A stretch of 64,000 bases of DNA, taken from positions 55,925-119,924 of the forward strand of contig CASFTW010000004.1 in assembly GCA_949297785.1 (NCBI GenBank). Direction: 5' to 3'. Positions 26,492-35,322 of this stretch are shown one piece after another. The position numbers were made by a program, and so were the translations under genes. The stretch is from an uncultured Spirochaetales bacterium. GTDB lineage: Bacteria; Spirochaetota; Spirochaetia; Sphaerochaetales; Sphaerochaetaceae. The number at the start of each line of letters is the position of its first letter. Position 1 is the stretch's first letter. Under the pieces are notes generated by a model. That model had not been told where the DNA came from and did not search any database. It was given only the letters and a program-made list of their open reading frames with translations.

Positions 26492-26496
26492 TCACA

Positions 26497-26540
26497 ATTT
26501 TACGGAGATTTCTACCTGCAATTCCAAATCTCCGTAAAAT
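26497..26540. promoter_or_regulatory. 15-bp perfect inverted repeat
   Basis: ATTTTACGGAGATTT (26497-26511) and AAATCTCCGTAAAAT (26526-26540) are exact reverse complements separated by 14 bases. The element covers the -35 position of the DUF4143 promoter. No T-run follows it on the side where a terminator would be useful. An operator is the best guess. Confidence 0.6.
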
Positions 26541-26935
26541 CATGAAAATAAAGACATGTGCCCAGACCATTTCCATGATGTTGATTTCAGCACAGCGGCA
26601 TATCATTCTCATTTTCAAGAAACCGTGCAAAAAATATATAACAGCTTCTTCTTTAAAAAATAGATTGCTAATGATCATTCATCCTTCTGCAAGGCCTCAG
26701 TACCTGATTGTAAGTACAATTTTTCCATTCTTATTCAAAATGAATATGGATGCACACAATAGCATATTAAGTTCATAAGTCTGACCATTGAAAATGATGT
26801 CTGCAGTATTAACAAATGACAGTCTGTTGATGTGCCAGCTGTCATCGCTCACAAAGCATACTGATTATTCAGAATTTTTCATGATTACAATGCAAAATTT
26901 CTCATGATGGAAATATAAAATTTTACACGATACCT
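26541..26935. other. Non-coding stretch between two divergent DUF4143 genes
   Basis: About 400 AT-rich bases with no convincing coding frame on either strand and no recognisable RNA fold. It contains two TCATGAT motifs (26879 and 26904 areas) shortly before the right-hand promoter. I see nothing else I can support. Confidence 0.4.
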
Positions 26936-26963
26936 TGTTTTACAGACAATTTAACAGTAATAT
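26936..26963 (+). promoter_or_regulatory. Leaderless promoter of the second DUF4143 gene
   Basis: TTGTTT (26936-26941), 16-base spacer, TAATAT (26958-26963), then 6 bases and ATG at 26970. Confidence 0.55.
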
Positions 26964-26969
26964 ATTTCT

Positions 26970-28256
26970 ATGGGAAAAAATAAGAATTACATGCCAAGAC
27001 TGATTGATGCACAGCTGAAAGATCGTCTTAGCTGGAAGGGGGCCGTATGTGTCGAAGGCCCCAAATGGTGTGGAAAGACATGGTCATGTCAGGAGCAGGC
27101 TCAAAGTTCATTTCTGGTCGGTTCTCCTGCCGGCAACTTCAGCAACAGAATGCTTGCAAGAGAAAATCCCATGCTTGCACTTGAAGGGGAAACACCTCAC
27201 CTGATTGATGAATGGCAGGAGGCTCCCGGAATATGGGATGCAGTCAGGATGGAAGTAGATGCAAGAGGAGAATATGGACAGTTCATCCTCACCGGCTCTT
27301 CAACTCCGCGTATCAAAGGTATAATGCACAGCGGCACAGGACGGATAACAAAACTCAGAATGCGCAGCATGAGTCTGTTTGAAGCTGGAAATTCAACTGG
27401 AAAAGTATCTGTAAAAGATCTTTTTGATGGTAATTTTTCCGATGCAATGACAGGTGAGATTGATATAAGGGAAATCGCAATGCTGATAACACGCGGCGGC
27501 TGGCCTGGAATTCTGAATGCCGGAGAGCACGCTGCATTGCAAAACGCCAGAGATTACGTTTCAAGCTTTCTGGAAGAAGACCTTCCAAGAATAGATGATA
27601 AGCGTTCATTCCGGGATGAAAGGAAAATGAGATTCCTTCTCGAATCTCTTGCAAGAAATGAGTCCACCACCGCATCTGTTTCAAAACTGAGAGCAGATAT
27701 CAGCATTGCAACAGATATGGACATCACACAGGAAACTGTCAATGAGTATCTTGAAATTCTTAAGCGTAGTTTTCTCATAGAAGATCAGAATGCCTTTACA
27801 TTTTCTGCGCGTTCAAAGAACCGGCTTAAACAGGCACCCAAAAGGCACCTTACAGATCCGTCTCTTGTATGCGCCTTATTATCACTGACAACGGAAAAGC
27901 TTATCGGCGATCTGAACACATTCGGATTTCTGTTTGAATCACTGGCTGAGCATGATCTTGACATATACGCCCGCTCCCTGAATGGAAATCTTTACCATTA
28001 TCAGGATTATTCAAACAGGGAAATAGATGCCGTAATTGAACTTGAAGACGGGCGCTGGGGAGCTTTTGAAATCAAGCTGGGCGCATCACAGATTGATAAA
28101 GCCGCTGAGAATCTTCTGAAAACAGAAAGGAAAATCAGAGAAGACAATGCTGAAAACGCACCTGCATTCCTCGCTGTGATATGTGGTCTCTCAAATGCCG
28201 CGTACCGCAGAAAAGATGGTGTATATGTCATCCCTCTGACTGCATTGAAACCGTAA
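26970..28256 (+). CDS. DUF4143-type AAA ATPase (second)
   Basis: The 428-residue protein has Walker A GPKWCGKTWS near residue 31 (Trp where Thr/Ser is usual after GKT), Walker B HLIDEWQEAP near 79, sensor LTGSSTP, and a C-terminal nuclease-like REIDAVIEL...GAFEIKLG. It belongs to a different branch from the neighbour at 25292-26479. The start at 26970 is supported by the -10 placement; MPRLIDAQL (26991) is a possible alternative start. The role is unknown. It converges on the amino-acid transporter ATPase. Confidence 0.87.
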   Translation: MGKNKNYMPRLIDAQLKDRLSWKGAVCVEGPKWCGKTWSCQEQAQSSFLVGSPAGNFSNRMLARENPMLALEGETPHLIDEWQEAPGIWDAVRMEVDARGEYGQFILTGSSTPRIKGIMHSGTGRITKLRMRSMSLFEAGNSTGKVSVKDLFDGNFSDAMTGEIDIREIAMLITRGGWPGILNAGEHAALQNARDYVSSFLEEDLPRIDDKRSFRDERKMRFLLESLARNESTTASVSKLRADISIATDMDITQETVNEYLEILKRSFLIEDQNAFTFSARSKNRLKQAPKRHLTDPSLVCALLSLTTEKLIGDLNTFGFLFESLAEHDLDIYARSLNGNLYHYQDYSNREIDAVIELEDGRWGAFEIKLGASQIDKAAENLLKTERKIREDNAENAPAFLAVICGLSNAAYRRKDGVYVIPLTALKP

Positions 28257-28258
28257 CA

Positions 28259-28283
28259 TCTGCTGCCGTTTTCATGCAGCAGA
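28259..28283. terminator. Hairpin between convergent genes
   Basis: TCTGCTGC / GCAGCAGA stem with a 9-base loop between the DUF4143 and ABC ATPase stops. It lacks a T-run on either side, so termination is uncertain. Confidence 0.4.
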
Positions 28284-28287
28284 CTTG

Positions 28288-29037
28288 TCAGTCGTAGTTT
28301 GAGAGAAACAGTCTGGTTCTCTCATTCCTGGGGTTTGTGAAAAGCTCGTCCCCTTCCCCTTCTTCCACGATCACGCCCTTGTCCATGAAGATGACCTTGT
28401 CGGAAATACCCTTTGCGAAACTCATCTCATGGGTGACAACAACCATTGTCATCTTCTCTTCCTTCAGCTCCCTGATGACAGAGAGGATCTCTCTTGTAAG
28501 CTCAGGATCAAGAGCGCTTGTGGGTTCATCGAAGAAAAGGATCTCCGGATCCATTGCAAGAGCCCTTGCGATGGAAACTCTCTGCGCCTGCCCGCCGGAA
28601 AGCTGGTAAGGATAGCTTCCAGCCTTGTCTTCAAGTCCCATCTTCTTCAGAAGATCGAAAGCTTTTGCCTCGCTTTCCTCACGGCTTTTTTTAAGGACAG
28701 CCCGCTGGGCCTCAGTTATATTCCTCAGAACTGAGAAATGAGGAAAAAGATTGAAGTTCTGGAATACCAGCCCTGTCTTGAGGGATGCAGCCTTCATGTT
28801 CTCCTTATTGTAAACACAGCCGGAAGGAGTATCGCTGAAAAGAGGAATATCATCGATAACCAGAGATCCTCCGTCAGCTTTCTCCAGCTGTGTCACGATT
28901 CTCAGCAGCGTGCTCTTGCCGCTGCCGGAAGGCCCTATTATGGAAAGCACCTGGGCCCTGTCAAGAGTGAAAGATAAACCCTTAAGTATCTCGGCAGCAG
29001 CAAACGATTTTCTTATATCTTTAGCTTCAAGCATCAT
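28288..29037 (-). CDS. Polar amino-acid ABC transporter ATP-binding protein
   Basis: The 249-residue ATPase has Walker A GPSGSGKSTLL near residue 36, signature LSGGQAQRVSIARAL, Walker B ILFFDEPTSALDPEL and the switch His in VVTHEMSFAK. The sequence matches the GlnQ/HisP class. Several start codons are clustered; the ATG at 29037 has AGGTG 7 bases upstream, and the gene is coupled to the permease, whose stop lies at 29043-29045. It works with the permease and binding protein encoded upstream in the same operon. Confidence 0.94.
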   Translation of the reverse strand: MMLEAKDIRKSFAAAEILKGLSFTLDRAQVLSIIGPSGSGKSTLLRIVTQLEKADGGSLVIDDIPLFSDTPSGCVYNKENMKAASLKTGLVFQNFNLFPHFSVLRNITEAQRAVLKKSREESEAKAFDLLKKMGLEDKAGSYPYQLSGGQAQRVSIARALAMDPEILFFDEPTSALDPELTREILSVIRELKEEKMTMVVVTHEMSFAKGISDKVIFMDKGVIVEEGEGDELFTNPRNERTRLFLSNYD

Positions 29038-29042
29038 GGACA

Positions 29043-29678
29043 TCACCTGTAATATGAAAGTTTCTTCTCAAACAGATCAAAGACCTTGCTCACGATGAAA
29101 TTCATCACGAAATAGAAAATACCGGCAACGAATATTGGAACGGTCGAGAACTCGCGGGCGGACGCATTCTGTGCAACCCGAAAAAGCTCCGCAACGCCTA
29201 TGGTCTGCGCAAGTGCGGTGTCCTTGACAAGCGTGATCACTTCATTTGCAAGAGATGGAAGTATCCTCTTGATGACCTGCGGCAGTACGATGAAGAAGAA
29301 AGTATGTGCTTTCGAGAATCCCAGGACACGGGACGCCTCATACTGCCCTTTTTCTATTGACTGCAGTCCCGAGCGGTATATCTCGGCAAAATATGCGCTG
29401 TAGTTGACCACATATGCAATGATCACTGCAGTGAATCTGTCATACGACACTCCGAACACGTAAAATGGCGCGAAGTAGACAAAGATGAGCTGCAGGATGA
29501 GAGGTGTTCCCCTCATTATCTGTATGTAAAGATTGACAATGCCTCTGAGAAGCCAGTTGCGGCTCATCCTCCCCTTCGCGACGACAAATCCGAGCGGAAG
29601 GGAGAAAATGAGGGTGAGAAAGAAAATCCTGAGGCTGGTGAGAGTTCCCTCCAGCATCAGTATGAGCATCTGGGCCAT
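29043..29678 (-). CDS. Polar amino-acid ABC transporter permease
   Basis: The 211-residue membrane protein has five predicted hydrophobic segments and the family signature (YIQIMRGTPLILQLIF near residue 52; EIYRSGLQSIEKGQYEASRV as the EAA coupling loop near 100). It matches the HisM/GlnP class and probably forms a homodimer because only one permease gene is present. It starts one base after the stop of the binding-protein gene. Confidence 0.93.
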   Translation of the reverse strand: MAQMLILMLEGTLTSLRIFFLTLIFSLPLGFVVAKGRMSRNWLLRGIVNLYIQIMRGTPLILQLIFVYFAPFYVFGVSYDRFTAVIIAYVVNYSAYFAEIYRSGLQSIEKGQYEASRVLGFSKAHTFFFIVLPQVIKRILPSLANEVITLVKDTALAQTIGVAELFRVAQNASAREFSTVPIFVAGIFYFVMNFIVSKVFDLFEKKLSYYR

Positions 29679-29679
29679 T

Positions 29680-30486
29680 TTACTTTCCGACCACCGTTAT
29701 ATCGGCACCGAACCATTTTTCCGCAATCGAGGCAAGAGTTCCGTCTGCGGCCATGTCGTCAAGCGCACCCTGCACCGCATCCCTCAGTGCAACATCATTC
29801 TTTCTGAATCCTATGCCGTATTCCTCATCGGCAAGAGTTTCGTCAAGAATCCTGAAATCCTTGCCGCTCCTGTTGATATTGTCATTCGCGACAAGAAGAT
29901 CCATCACAACGGCATCAACCCCGCCGATCTCAAGATCCATAAGAGCCGTGAGGTTTTCCTTGAACTGTATGATCTCACCGATTGAAGAAGCAAAATCGGG
30001 AGTATCCTCAATCGCACTCTCGGCACTGGAACCTGCCTGTACACCTATCGACCCGCCTGAAAGATCTTCAAGAGTATTGAAAGGAGAGGATGCATTGACT
30101 ACGACAACCTGTGCATTCTTCACATACGGATCAGAGAAAAGCAGGTTCTCCTTTCTTTCTTCCGTGATGGTGAAACCGTTCCACAGGCAGTCGATGTTTC
30201 CTGTCATGAGTTCCTGTTCCTTGCTGTTCCAGTCTATCGGCTGGGGAACAAGTTCCACACCCAGACGGTTACACACTTCCCTCGCACAGTCTATGTCGAA
30301 TCCGACGATCTCGCCGTTCTCGTCACGGTATCCCATCGGAGGGAATGAATCATCAAGACCGAGAACAAACTGTCCTTTCTCAAGAACATCATTGAGGGAA
30401 TTGTCAACGCCGCTTTCAGAAGCGCCGCCGGCAAAGAGTGAAAAACTCAGCAAAAGAGCAACCAGAATACAAAATGTTTTTTTCAT
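29680..30486 (-). CDS. Polar amino-acid ABC transporter substrate-binding protein
   Basis: The 268-residue family-3 binding protein has a signal peptide (MKKTFCILVALLLSFSLFA) and then GGASES. The mature part has FVLGLDDSFPPMGYRDENG and GFDIDCAREVCNRLG, the canonical start of this fold, which supports an amino acid with an alpha-amino/carboxyl group as ligand. The specific amino acid cannot be read from the sequence. The start is the ATG at 30486; an upstream reading to 30528 would run into the promoter. It is the first gene of a three-gene operon. Confidence 0.93.
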   Translation of the reverse strand: MKKTFCILVALLLSFSLFAGGASESGVDNSLNDVLEKGQFVLGLDDSFPPMGYRDENGEIVGFDIDCAREVCNRLGVELVPQPIDWNSKEQELMTGNIDCLWNGFTITEERKENLLFSDPYVKNAQVVVVNASSPFNTLEDLSGGSIGVQAGSSAESAIEDTPDFASSIGEIIQFKENLTALMDLEIGGVDAVVMDLLVANDNINRSGKDFRILDETLADEEYGIGFRKNDVALRDAVQGALDDMAADGTLASIAEKWFGADITVVGK

Positions 30487-30576
30487 ATGCACCACCGTCC
30501 TATAGAGGATAACCCAGTATATCAGCAATGCAAATGTATGAACAGTGTATTTTTATACATCAAACTGAATTTTTAC

Positions 30577-30600
30577 AAAAAAAAAGAAGTACTCGTTCTG
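30577..30600 (-). terminator. Probable terminator of the malEFG-GH31 operon
   Basis: A short hairpin (AGAAC / GTACTTCT area) directly after the GH31 stop, followed by nine T on the minus strand. The stem is weak, the T-run strong. Confidence 0.45.
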
Positions 30601-30601
30601 C

Positions 30602-32248
30602 TTATTTTCCAAACATATTTATAAGATCCCTGCCTTCAGGAAGGGAGATGAAAATTCCGATCTCATCCAGTTCGTATACTCTGGAAACAGAGATCCGTCC
30701 TTTTATGATCTCTCCGCGCTGAACATCATACCATTCTCCCTCAGGAAGAATGACAGTCCTCTCCTTCACTCCTTCATGAAGTACCGGTGCGATAAGCAGG
30801 CTGCGGCCGAAAAAGAATTCATCATATATGCACTGCACAGCCTCATCATCAGGATACATATAGAACATCGGTCTCATGAGCGGTTCTCTGTTCTCCCGGC
30901 TGTAATGTGCCTCGCTGATTATATACTCCTGAAGTCTCATCCTCATATCGCTGTAGTGCCTGCAGATATCAACAACCTCAGGACAGTTGCGGTATTCAGC
31001 CACATGCCATGGACTCCTGTCATTGATCTCATCTCCGCTTTTCATGAACTCCCTGAACTGTCCGCCCACAGGTTCGGAATGCCACTGCATTATCGGGACA
31101 AAGACAGAGAGCATGTAGCTTCTCAGGTAAAGTTCCGCCGACGGCATGGGACCTGCGAATCCCGCTATGTCAAAGCCCCACCAGAACACCCCTGAAACGG
31201 CAGCATTCAGGCCTGCCCGCAATACCGGTTCCAGTTCATCGAAAGAACTCATCTGATCACCGGCCCAGAAGCATGAGTTGCAACCTGCATTCCTGTAACC
31301 GGATCTGGAAAAAGTGATCATGCCGTCATTCATATACTCAAGGTATGCTGATATGTATTCATCAGGGTAGCGGTTACGCATCTGGCGTCCGCTCATGCCG
31401 TTGAAGAAAACAGTGTCGTCACTGAGTATGAATTCGCCGCCGTCGGTCTTGAAACCGGAGATGCCCGCATCAATAAGACTCTGCCTCTTCTGCATCCACC
31501 ACATACGCGTATCCGGATTCGTGAAATCGGGAACATATGAATGCTGGAACCAGTGACCTTCCGGAATAGTATAGAAACTTCCGTCACTGTTCTTCACGAG
31601 AAGATTGTTCTCCTTTGCATAGCATATGTCTTTCTCAAGCTGGTCATTGTAAAACCCTTCCTCAACCTTGAGAACCGGGCACTGCCACAGAATGAGATGG
31701 ATTCCTTTCTCATCAAGACGCCGGCACAACACGGCCGGCTCCCTGAATTCTCTCTTGAAGGTATAGAATGTGGCCTCATCGCTCCAGGCTTCAAGGACAA
31801 GAGTGGAAAAGCTGAAGCCGTAACGCTCTGCATCATCGAGGAATTTCATGACATCCTCGTCGCTTGTCCATCTGTTGGCACTTGCCCACGGAGCAAAAAC
31901 CCAGTCTGGAACTCTGCAGACTTCGCCGATCAGCTGTGCGACTGTATCCCGTGGCTTCCCGTATGCTGTTTTCACATCATCATCTGACAGCTCATCACCG
32001 CTCAGTTCCATCACGGTATGACCGCCTTCATTGAAAAAAGTGAATGTGAAGACACTGTCCGTGTCCACACGGACTGCGAACTCTGATGAAACCGCAATGG
32101 GAAGCGGAAGATATGTCTTCTCGCCCTGATGCGTGAATTTCTCCTCCACCCGGTTGACGATCTTCACTCCGATATGATCCGTAAGATCATACCTCTCACC
32201 GAAGCCCCACACACTTCTGACAGGAGGAAGTTCAAGTCTTATGTTCAT
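30602..32248 (-). CDS. Glycoside hydrolase family 31 (alpha-glucosidase/xylosidase-like)
   Basis: The 548-residue protein has no signal peptide, so it acts on imported sugar. The nucleophile Asp lies in ISGFKTDGGEF near residue 270 and the acid/base Asp in CFWAGDQMSSFDE near 330, in the pattern of YicI-like enzymes. It is shorter than most GH31 proteins (650-770), chiefly because the N-terminal beta-sandwich is reduced. It starts by ATGA overlap with the permease gene, so it is translationally coupled to the transporter. Substrate preference (glucoside versus xyloside) cannot be fixed from sequence alone. Confidence 0.88.
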   Translation of the reverse strand: MNIRLELPPVRSVWGFGERYDLTDHIGVKIVNRVEEKFTHQGEKTYLPLPIAVSSEFAVRVDTDSVFTFTFFNEGGHTVMELSGDELSDDDVKTAYGKPRDTVAQLIGEVCRVPDWVFAPWASANRWTSDEDVMKFLDDAERYGFSFSTLVLEAWSDEATFYTFKREFREPAVLCRRLDEKGIHLILWQCPVLKVEEGFYNDQLEKDICYAKENNLLVKNSDGSFYTIPEGHWFQHSYVPDFTNPDTRMWWMQKRQSLIDAGISGFKTDGGEFILSDDTVFFNGMSGRQMRNRYPDEYISAYLEYMNDGMITFSRSGYRNAGCNSCFWAGDQMSSFDELEPVLRAGLNAAVSGVFWWGFDIAGFAGPMPSAELYLRSYMLSVFVPIMQWHSEPVGGQFREFMKSGDEINDRSPWHVAEYRNCPEVVDICRHYSDMRMRLQEYIISEAHYSRENREPLMRPMFYMYPDDEAVQCIYDEFFFGRSLLIAPVLHEGVKERTVILPEGEWYDVQRGEIIKGRISVSRVYELDEIGIFISLPEGRDLINMFGK

Positions 32249-33072
32249 CCTTTGATTCCTCCGACCTGCAGGCCAGATGCGAAATAACGCTGAAAAACTA
32301 TATAAACAACAAGCAGCGGCACTATCGAGACAAGACTTCCCGCCATGAGCAGATCATAGCCTGTCTTGAACTGTCCGCTCAGGGAATTCAGGATGATCGG
32401 CAGCGTATAGTTCTCGCTTGATGTGAGAATGACAAGCGGCATCAGGTAATCATTCCATGCATTCATTGAGATTATGATCGCAAGCGTCATCAGCGCAGTC
32501 CTGCACATCGGCAGGAACACCGTGATGAAAGAACGCAGAAGTCCGGCACCGTCTATTGCGGCGGCATCCAGATAGGTATCGGGGATGCTCATCATCTGCT
32601 GTCTCAGCATGAAAACAGCAAATGCCTGAAACAGATACGGCAGAATTATCGCAATGAGATTGTTGACAAGTCCCAGATTGTTCATTATGAGGTACAGCGG
32701 TATGAATAGGACCTGACTGGGCAGCATCATGGATGCAATGAAAAGCATGAACACGCCTTCCCTGCCCCTGAATTCTATTTTTGAGAGAGCGAAAGCCGCA
32801 AGAGAACTGCTGGCAAGCGTGAATACGACGGCACCGGCAGTGACGATGAAGGAATTGACTATGCTTCTTAGTATTCCGGTAAGGGAGAACAGCCTCACAT
32901 ATGCCTGCAGTGTCGGTTCCTCCGGTATCCACTGTATCGGTACTGCAAGAAGCGCACCGCTGCTTTTGAGCGATGTGGAGATCATCCACAGAAACGGAAC
33001 AAGCGCGATTACCGATATAAGGACGGCAAGGATATGGAAAGCAATGCTCTGCAGACATTTTCTAATTGTCAT
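32245..33072 (-). CDS. Carbohydrate ABC transporter permease (MalG-like)
   Basis: The 275-residue protein has six hydrophobic segments and the EAA coupling loop DTYLDAAAIDGAGLLRSFITVF near residues 185-205. It has the usual MalG-type C-terminus with a final RYFASGLQVGGIKG. The start is the ATG at 33072, with AGGAGG 10 bases upstream inside the end of the MalF-like gene (11-base overlap). It pairs with the MalF-like permease to form the channel. No ATPase gene lies in this operon. Confidence 0.93.
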   Translation of the reverse strand: MTIRKCLQSIAFHILAVLISVIALVPFLWMISTSLKSSGALLAVPIQWIPEEPTLQAYVRLFSLTGILRSIVNSFIVTAGAVVFTLASSSLAAFALSKIEFRGREGVFMLFIASMMLPSQVLFIPLYLIMNNLGLVNNLIAIILPYLFQAFAVFMLRQQMMSIPDTYLDAAAIDGAGLLRSFITVFLPMCRTALMTLAIIISMNAWNDYLMPLVILTSSENYTLPIILNSLSGQFKTGYDLLMAGSLVSIVPLLVVYIVFQRYFASGLQVGGIKG

Positions 33073-33985
33073 AGCTGACAAACCTCCTTTCCCCCAGTTT
33101 CTGGAAAAGCGTGAAAATCATGATCACGATGAACAGCAGCCAGGAGAATGCCGCCGCATATCCCATCTTTCCGAAGCGGAATGCATACTTGTATATTCTC
33201 TCCACCATGACTTCCGTCGCGCCGTTCGGCCCGGCATTGGTCGTCATCACCATTACCTGAGGGAAAAGCTGGAATGCGTTTATGAGAGAAAGCATGACCA
33301 CATAGAATATGACTGAGGACAGCAGAGGAAGCGTTATGCGGAAGAAGATCTGGCACCGCCCGGCCCCGTCTATTTCCGCAGCCTCGTAATATTCGGTGTT
33401 TATGGCCTTAAGTCCCCCGAGGAGTATCATTCCGTAAAAGCCCATATCCTTCCATACGGATGCAAGTACGATTGAGGGCATTGCCCAGACTTCGCTCTGC
33501 AGCCACATAGGTCCTTCAATGCCGAAGATGGCAAGAAAATTGTTGACAGGACCGTATACGGGACTCAGCAGCCACTTCCAGATCAGGGCACCCGCAACCC
33601 AGCTTGTGAGAACGGGAATGTAATACAGCACCCGGTATACCCGGCTGCCATGTCTTTCCGAATTTATGATCAGCGCACATGTCATGCTGAAAACGAGCAT
33701 GAGCGGCAGATACAGGACTATGAAGTACAGATTGTGTGACAGTACGGTCCAGAACTCGCTTGTCGTCAGTATGACCGAAAAATTCTCAAGACCTACAAAA
33801 TTACCGGCGATAAACGGCAGAAAGGAAACAGGATTGAGACTGATTGGAGTCATGCCTGTCCAGTCCGTCAGACTGAGAAACAATGATATTATTATCGGGA
33901 GGAGAGAAAAGAGCAGTCCCCCGGCCAGTGAAGGAAGCAGGAAAGGAAGCGCCTTCCTGATTCCGCTTCTGCCTTTTACCGCCAT
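33062..33985 (-). CDS. Carbohydrate ABC transporter permease (MalF-like)
   Basis: The 307-residue protein has six hydrophobic segments and the EAA loop TEYYEAAEIDGAGRCQIFFR near residues 205-224. I chose the ATG at 33985 (MAVKGRSG) because GAGG lies 6 bases upstream, whereas the ATG at 34000 has none. It follows the binding-protein gene after a short hairpin and overlaps the MalG-like gene. Confidence 0.92.
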   Translation of the reverse strand: MAVKGRSGIRKALPFLLPSLAGGLLFSLLPIIISLFLSLTDWTGMTPISLNPVSFLPFIAGNFVGLENFSVILTTSEFWTVLSHNLYFIVLYLPLMLVFSMTCALIINSERHGSRVYRVLYYIPVLTSWVAGALIWKWLLSPVYGPVNNFLAIFGIEGPMWLQSEVWAMPSIVLASVWKDMGFYGMILLGGLKAINTEYYEAAEIDGAGRCQIFFRITLPLLSSVIFYVVMLSLINAFQLFPQVMVMTTNAGPNGATEVMVERIYKYAFRFGKMGYAAAFSWLLFIVIMIFTLFQKLGERRFVSYDN

Positions 33986-34005
33986 ATTGAACCTCTTCAT
34001 ATCAT

Positions 34006-34028
34006 GCCCGGCCCATACAGGACCGGGC
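34006..34028 (-). other. Hairpin between MalE-like and MalF-like genes
   Basis: GCCCGG / CCGGGC stem with an 11-base loop in the 60-base gap. As at 1496-1521, it may let the binding protein be made in excess over the permeases. Confidence 0.5.
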
Positions 34029-34047
34029 GGGAATGAATCTGTGATAA

Positions 34048-35310
34048 TTACAGACTTATTTTGCTTTCAAGTTCTGCCTGACATGCATCCAGTGCATCCT
34101 GTGCACTCATGCTGCCGTAGAGGATCTGCTGCAGATAGCTGTCAATGATCGCACTCATTTCAGCCTGCTGGACAACAACCGGAGGTGGAACGAGGTAGTC
34201 AAGAGATTCAAATACGGCTTCCCTGTTTTCAGGAGGAGTCATCTCAAGATAACTTGAAAGGACATCTTCATATGTAACAGGCGGGAGCTCCCAGCTTGCG
34301 GCAACTCTTATTGCGGATGCCTCGCTGCTTCCTGCCAGGAACTGTGCGAGCCTTGTGGCCTCTTCCTTATGTTCGCTGTCCGCGCTTACCACATAGCCGT
34401 TGCTGAAGAAGTGAGTTGCTTTGGCTGTGTTGCCCGGCTCAATCGTAATATCCCAGTCGAAAGAACAGTTTGCGCTGAAATCAGTGAATGCCCACACTCC
34501 AGTCACAAGCATTGCAAGACGGCCGCTCTTGAAGAGGTCCCAGTCGCCCATGCCGCCCATCTCAGCTTCTGTCGGCATGATATGTGAATCAATCTGCCAG
34601 CCTGCCATGATCTCTGCTGTCTCCACATTTTCAGGAGTATTGACGGTGAATGCACTGCCGTCCTCACTCATGAGGGCGCCTCCGTTCTGGGCAACACCTT
34701 TATAGAACTCATTGAATGTAAGAGGTCTGTAGAAGCCCCAGATTCCTTCTCCAAGAGCCGACATTATCTGCTTTGAGGCAGTCTCGACATCACTCCATGT
34801 CCAGTCATCTGTCGGATAGGCGACACCTGCCTGATCAAAGAGGTCCTTGTTGTAGAAAAGAACGCAGTTCGAGAATGAGTTGGGCACACCGTACTGGATT
34901 CCGTTGTAGTTGAAAGCCTCAAGTACAGTCTGGTTGAAACCGCTGGTGTCTCCGAGATAGCCGGAGATATCAGCAAGAACACCCTGACTTGCATATGAGA
35001 CAAAGTTCTCGTAGTTCAGTTCGAATACATCAGCAGTGTTCTGCCCTACGACCTTGCTCTGCAGCTGGGTGAAATAATCATCATAGCCTATTGTCTGGAG
35101 CTCGACCTTTATATCAGGATTCTGCTCCTCAAAGACGGCAATCATTTGTCTGAGTGCCTCTCCGGAGCCGGTTCCGTCAGAACCTGAGAACTGCTCGAAT
35201 CTGATAGTGACCACATCATCACCGCTTTCCGATGCGCCGTTTGCAAAGAGCGGAGCGGCGATCAGCAATGACAGAAGAACAAACACCAAAGCTTTTTTAG
35301 TTTTTCCCAT
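34048..35310 (-). CDS. Carbohydrate ABC transporter substrate-binding protein (MalE-like)
   Basis: The 420-residue family-1 binding protein has a signal peptide (MGKTKKALVFVLLSLLIAAPLFA) followed by NGASESGDD, then IRFEQFSGSDGTG and IAVFEEQNPDIKVELQTIGYDDY, the usual start of this fold. A Trp-rich segment WTWSDVETASKQI supports an oligosaccharide ligand. The start is the ATG at 35310, 7 bases after GGAGG. It is the first gene of the operon with both permeases and GH31, and sits next to the LacI regulator. The ligand is probably an alpha-glucoside, from the neighbours. Confidence 0.92.
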   Translation of the reverse strand: MGKTKKALVFVLLSLLIAAPLFANGASESGDDVVTIRFEQFSGSDGTGSGEALRQMIAVFEEQNPDIKVELQTIGYDDYFTQLQSKVVGQNTADVFELNYENFVSYASQGVLADISGYLGDTSGFNQTVLEAFNYNGIQYGVPNSFSNCVLFYNKDLFDQAGVAYPTDDWTWSDVETASKQIMSALGEGIWGFYRPLTFNEFYKGVAQNGGALMSEDGSAFTVNTPENVETAEIMAGWQIDSHIMPTEAEMGGMGDWDLFKSGRLAMLVTGVWAFTDFSANCSFDWDITIEPGNTAKATHFFSNGYVVSADSEHKEEATRLAQFLAGSSEASAIRVAASWELPPVTYEDVLSSYLEMTPPENREAVFESLDYLVPPPVVVQQAEMSAIIDSYLQQILYGSMSAQDALDACQAELESKISL

Positions 35311-35322
35311 ATTTACCTCCAA

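Noticed and set aside
26542..26778. Small open frames in the DUF4143 intergenic region
   Set aside because: No ribosome site, promoter or family resemblance on either strand.
29753..30505. 250-codon open frame opposite the amino-acid binding protein gene
   Set aside because: Ser/Pro/Thr-rich composition typical of an antisense shadow; the minus-strand gene has signal peptide, fold motifs and operon context.
30602..34000. Missing ATPase in the MalEFG-like operon as a defect
   Set aside because: Many such transporters share a general MsmK/MalK-type ATPase encoded elsewhere, so absence here is ordinary.
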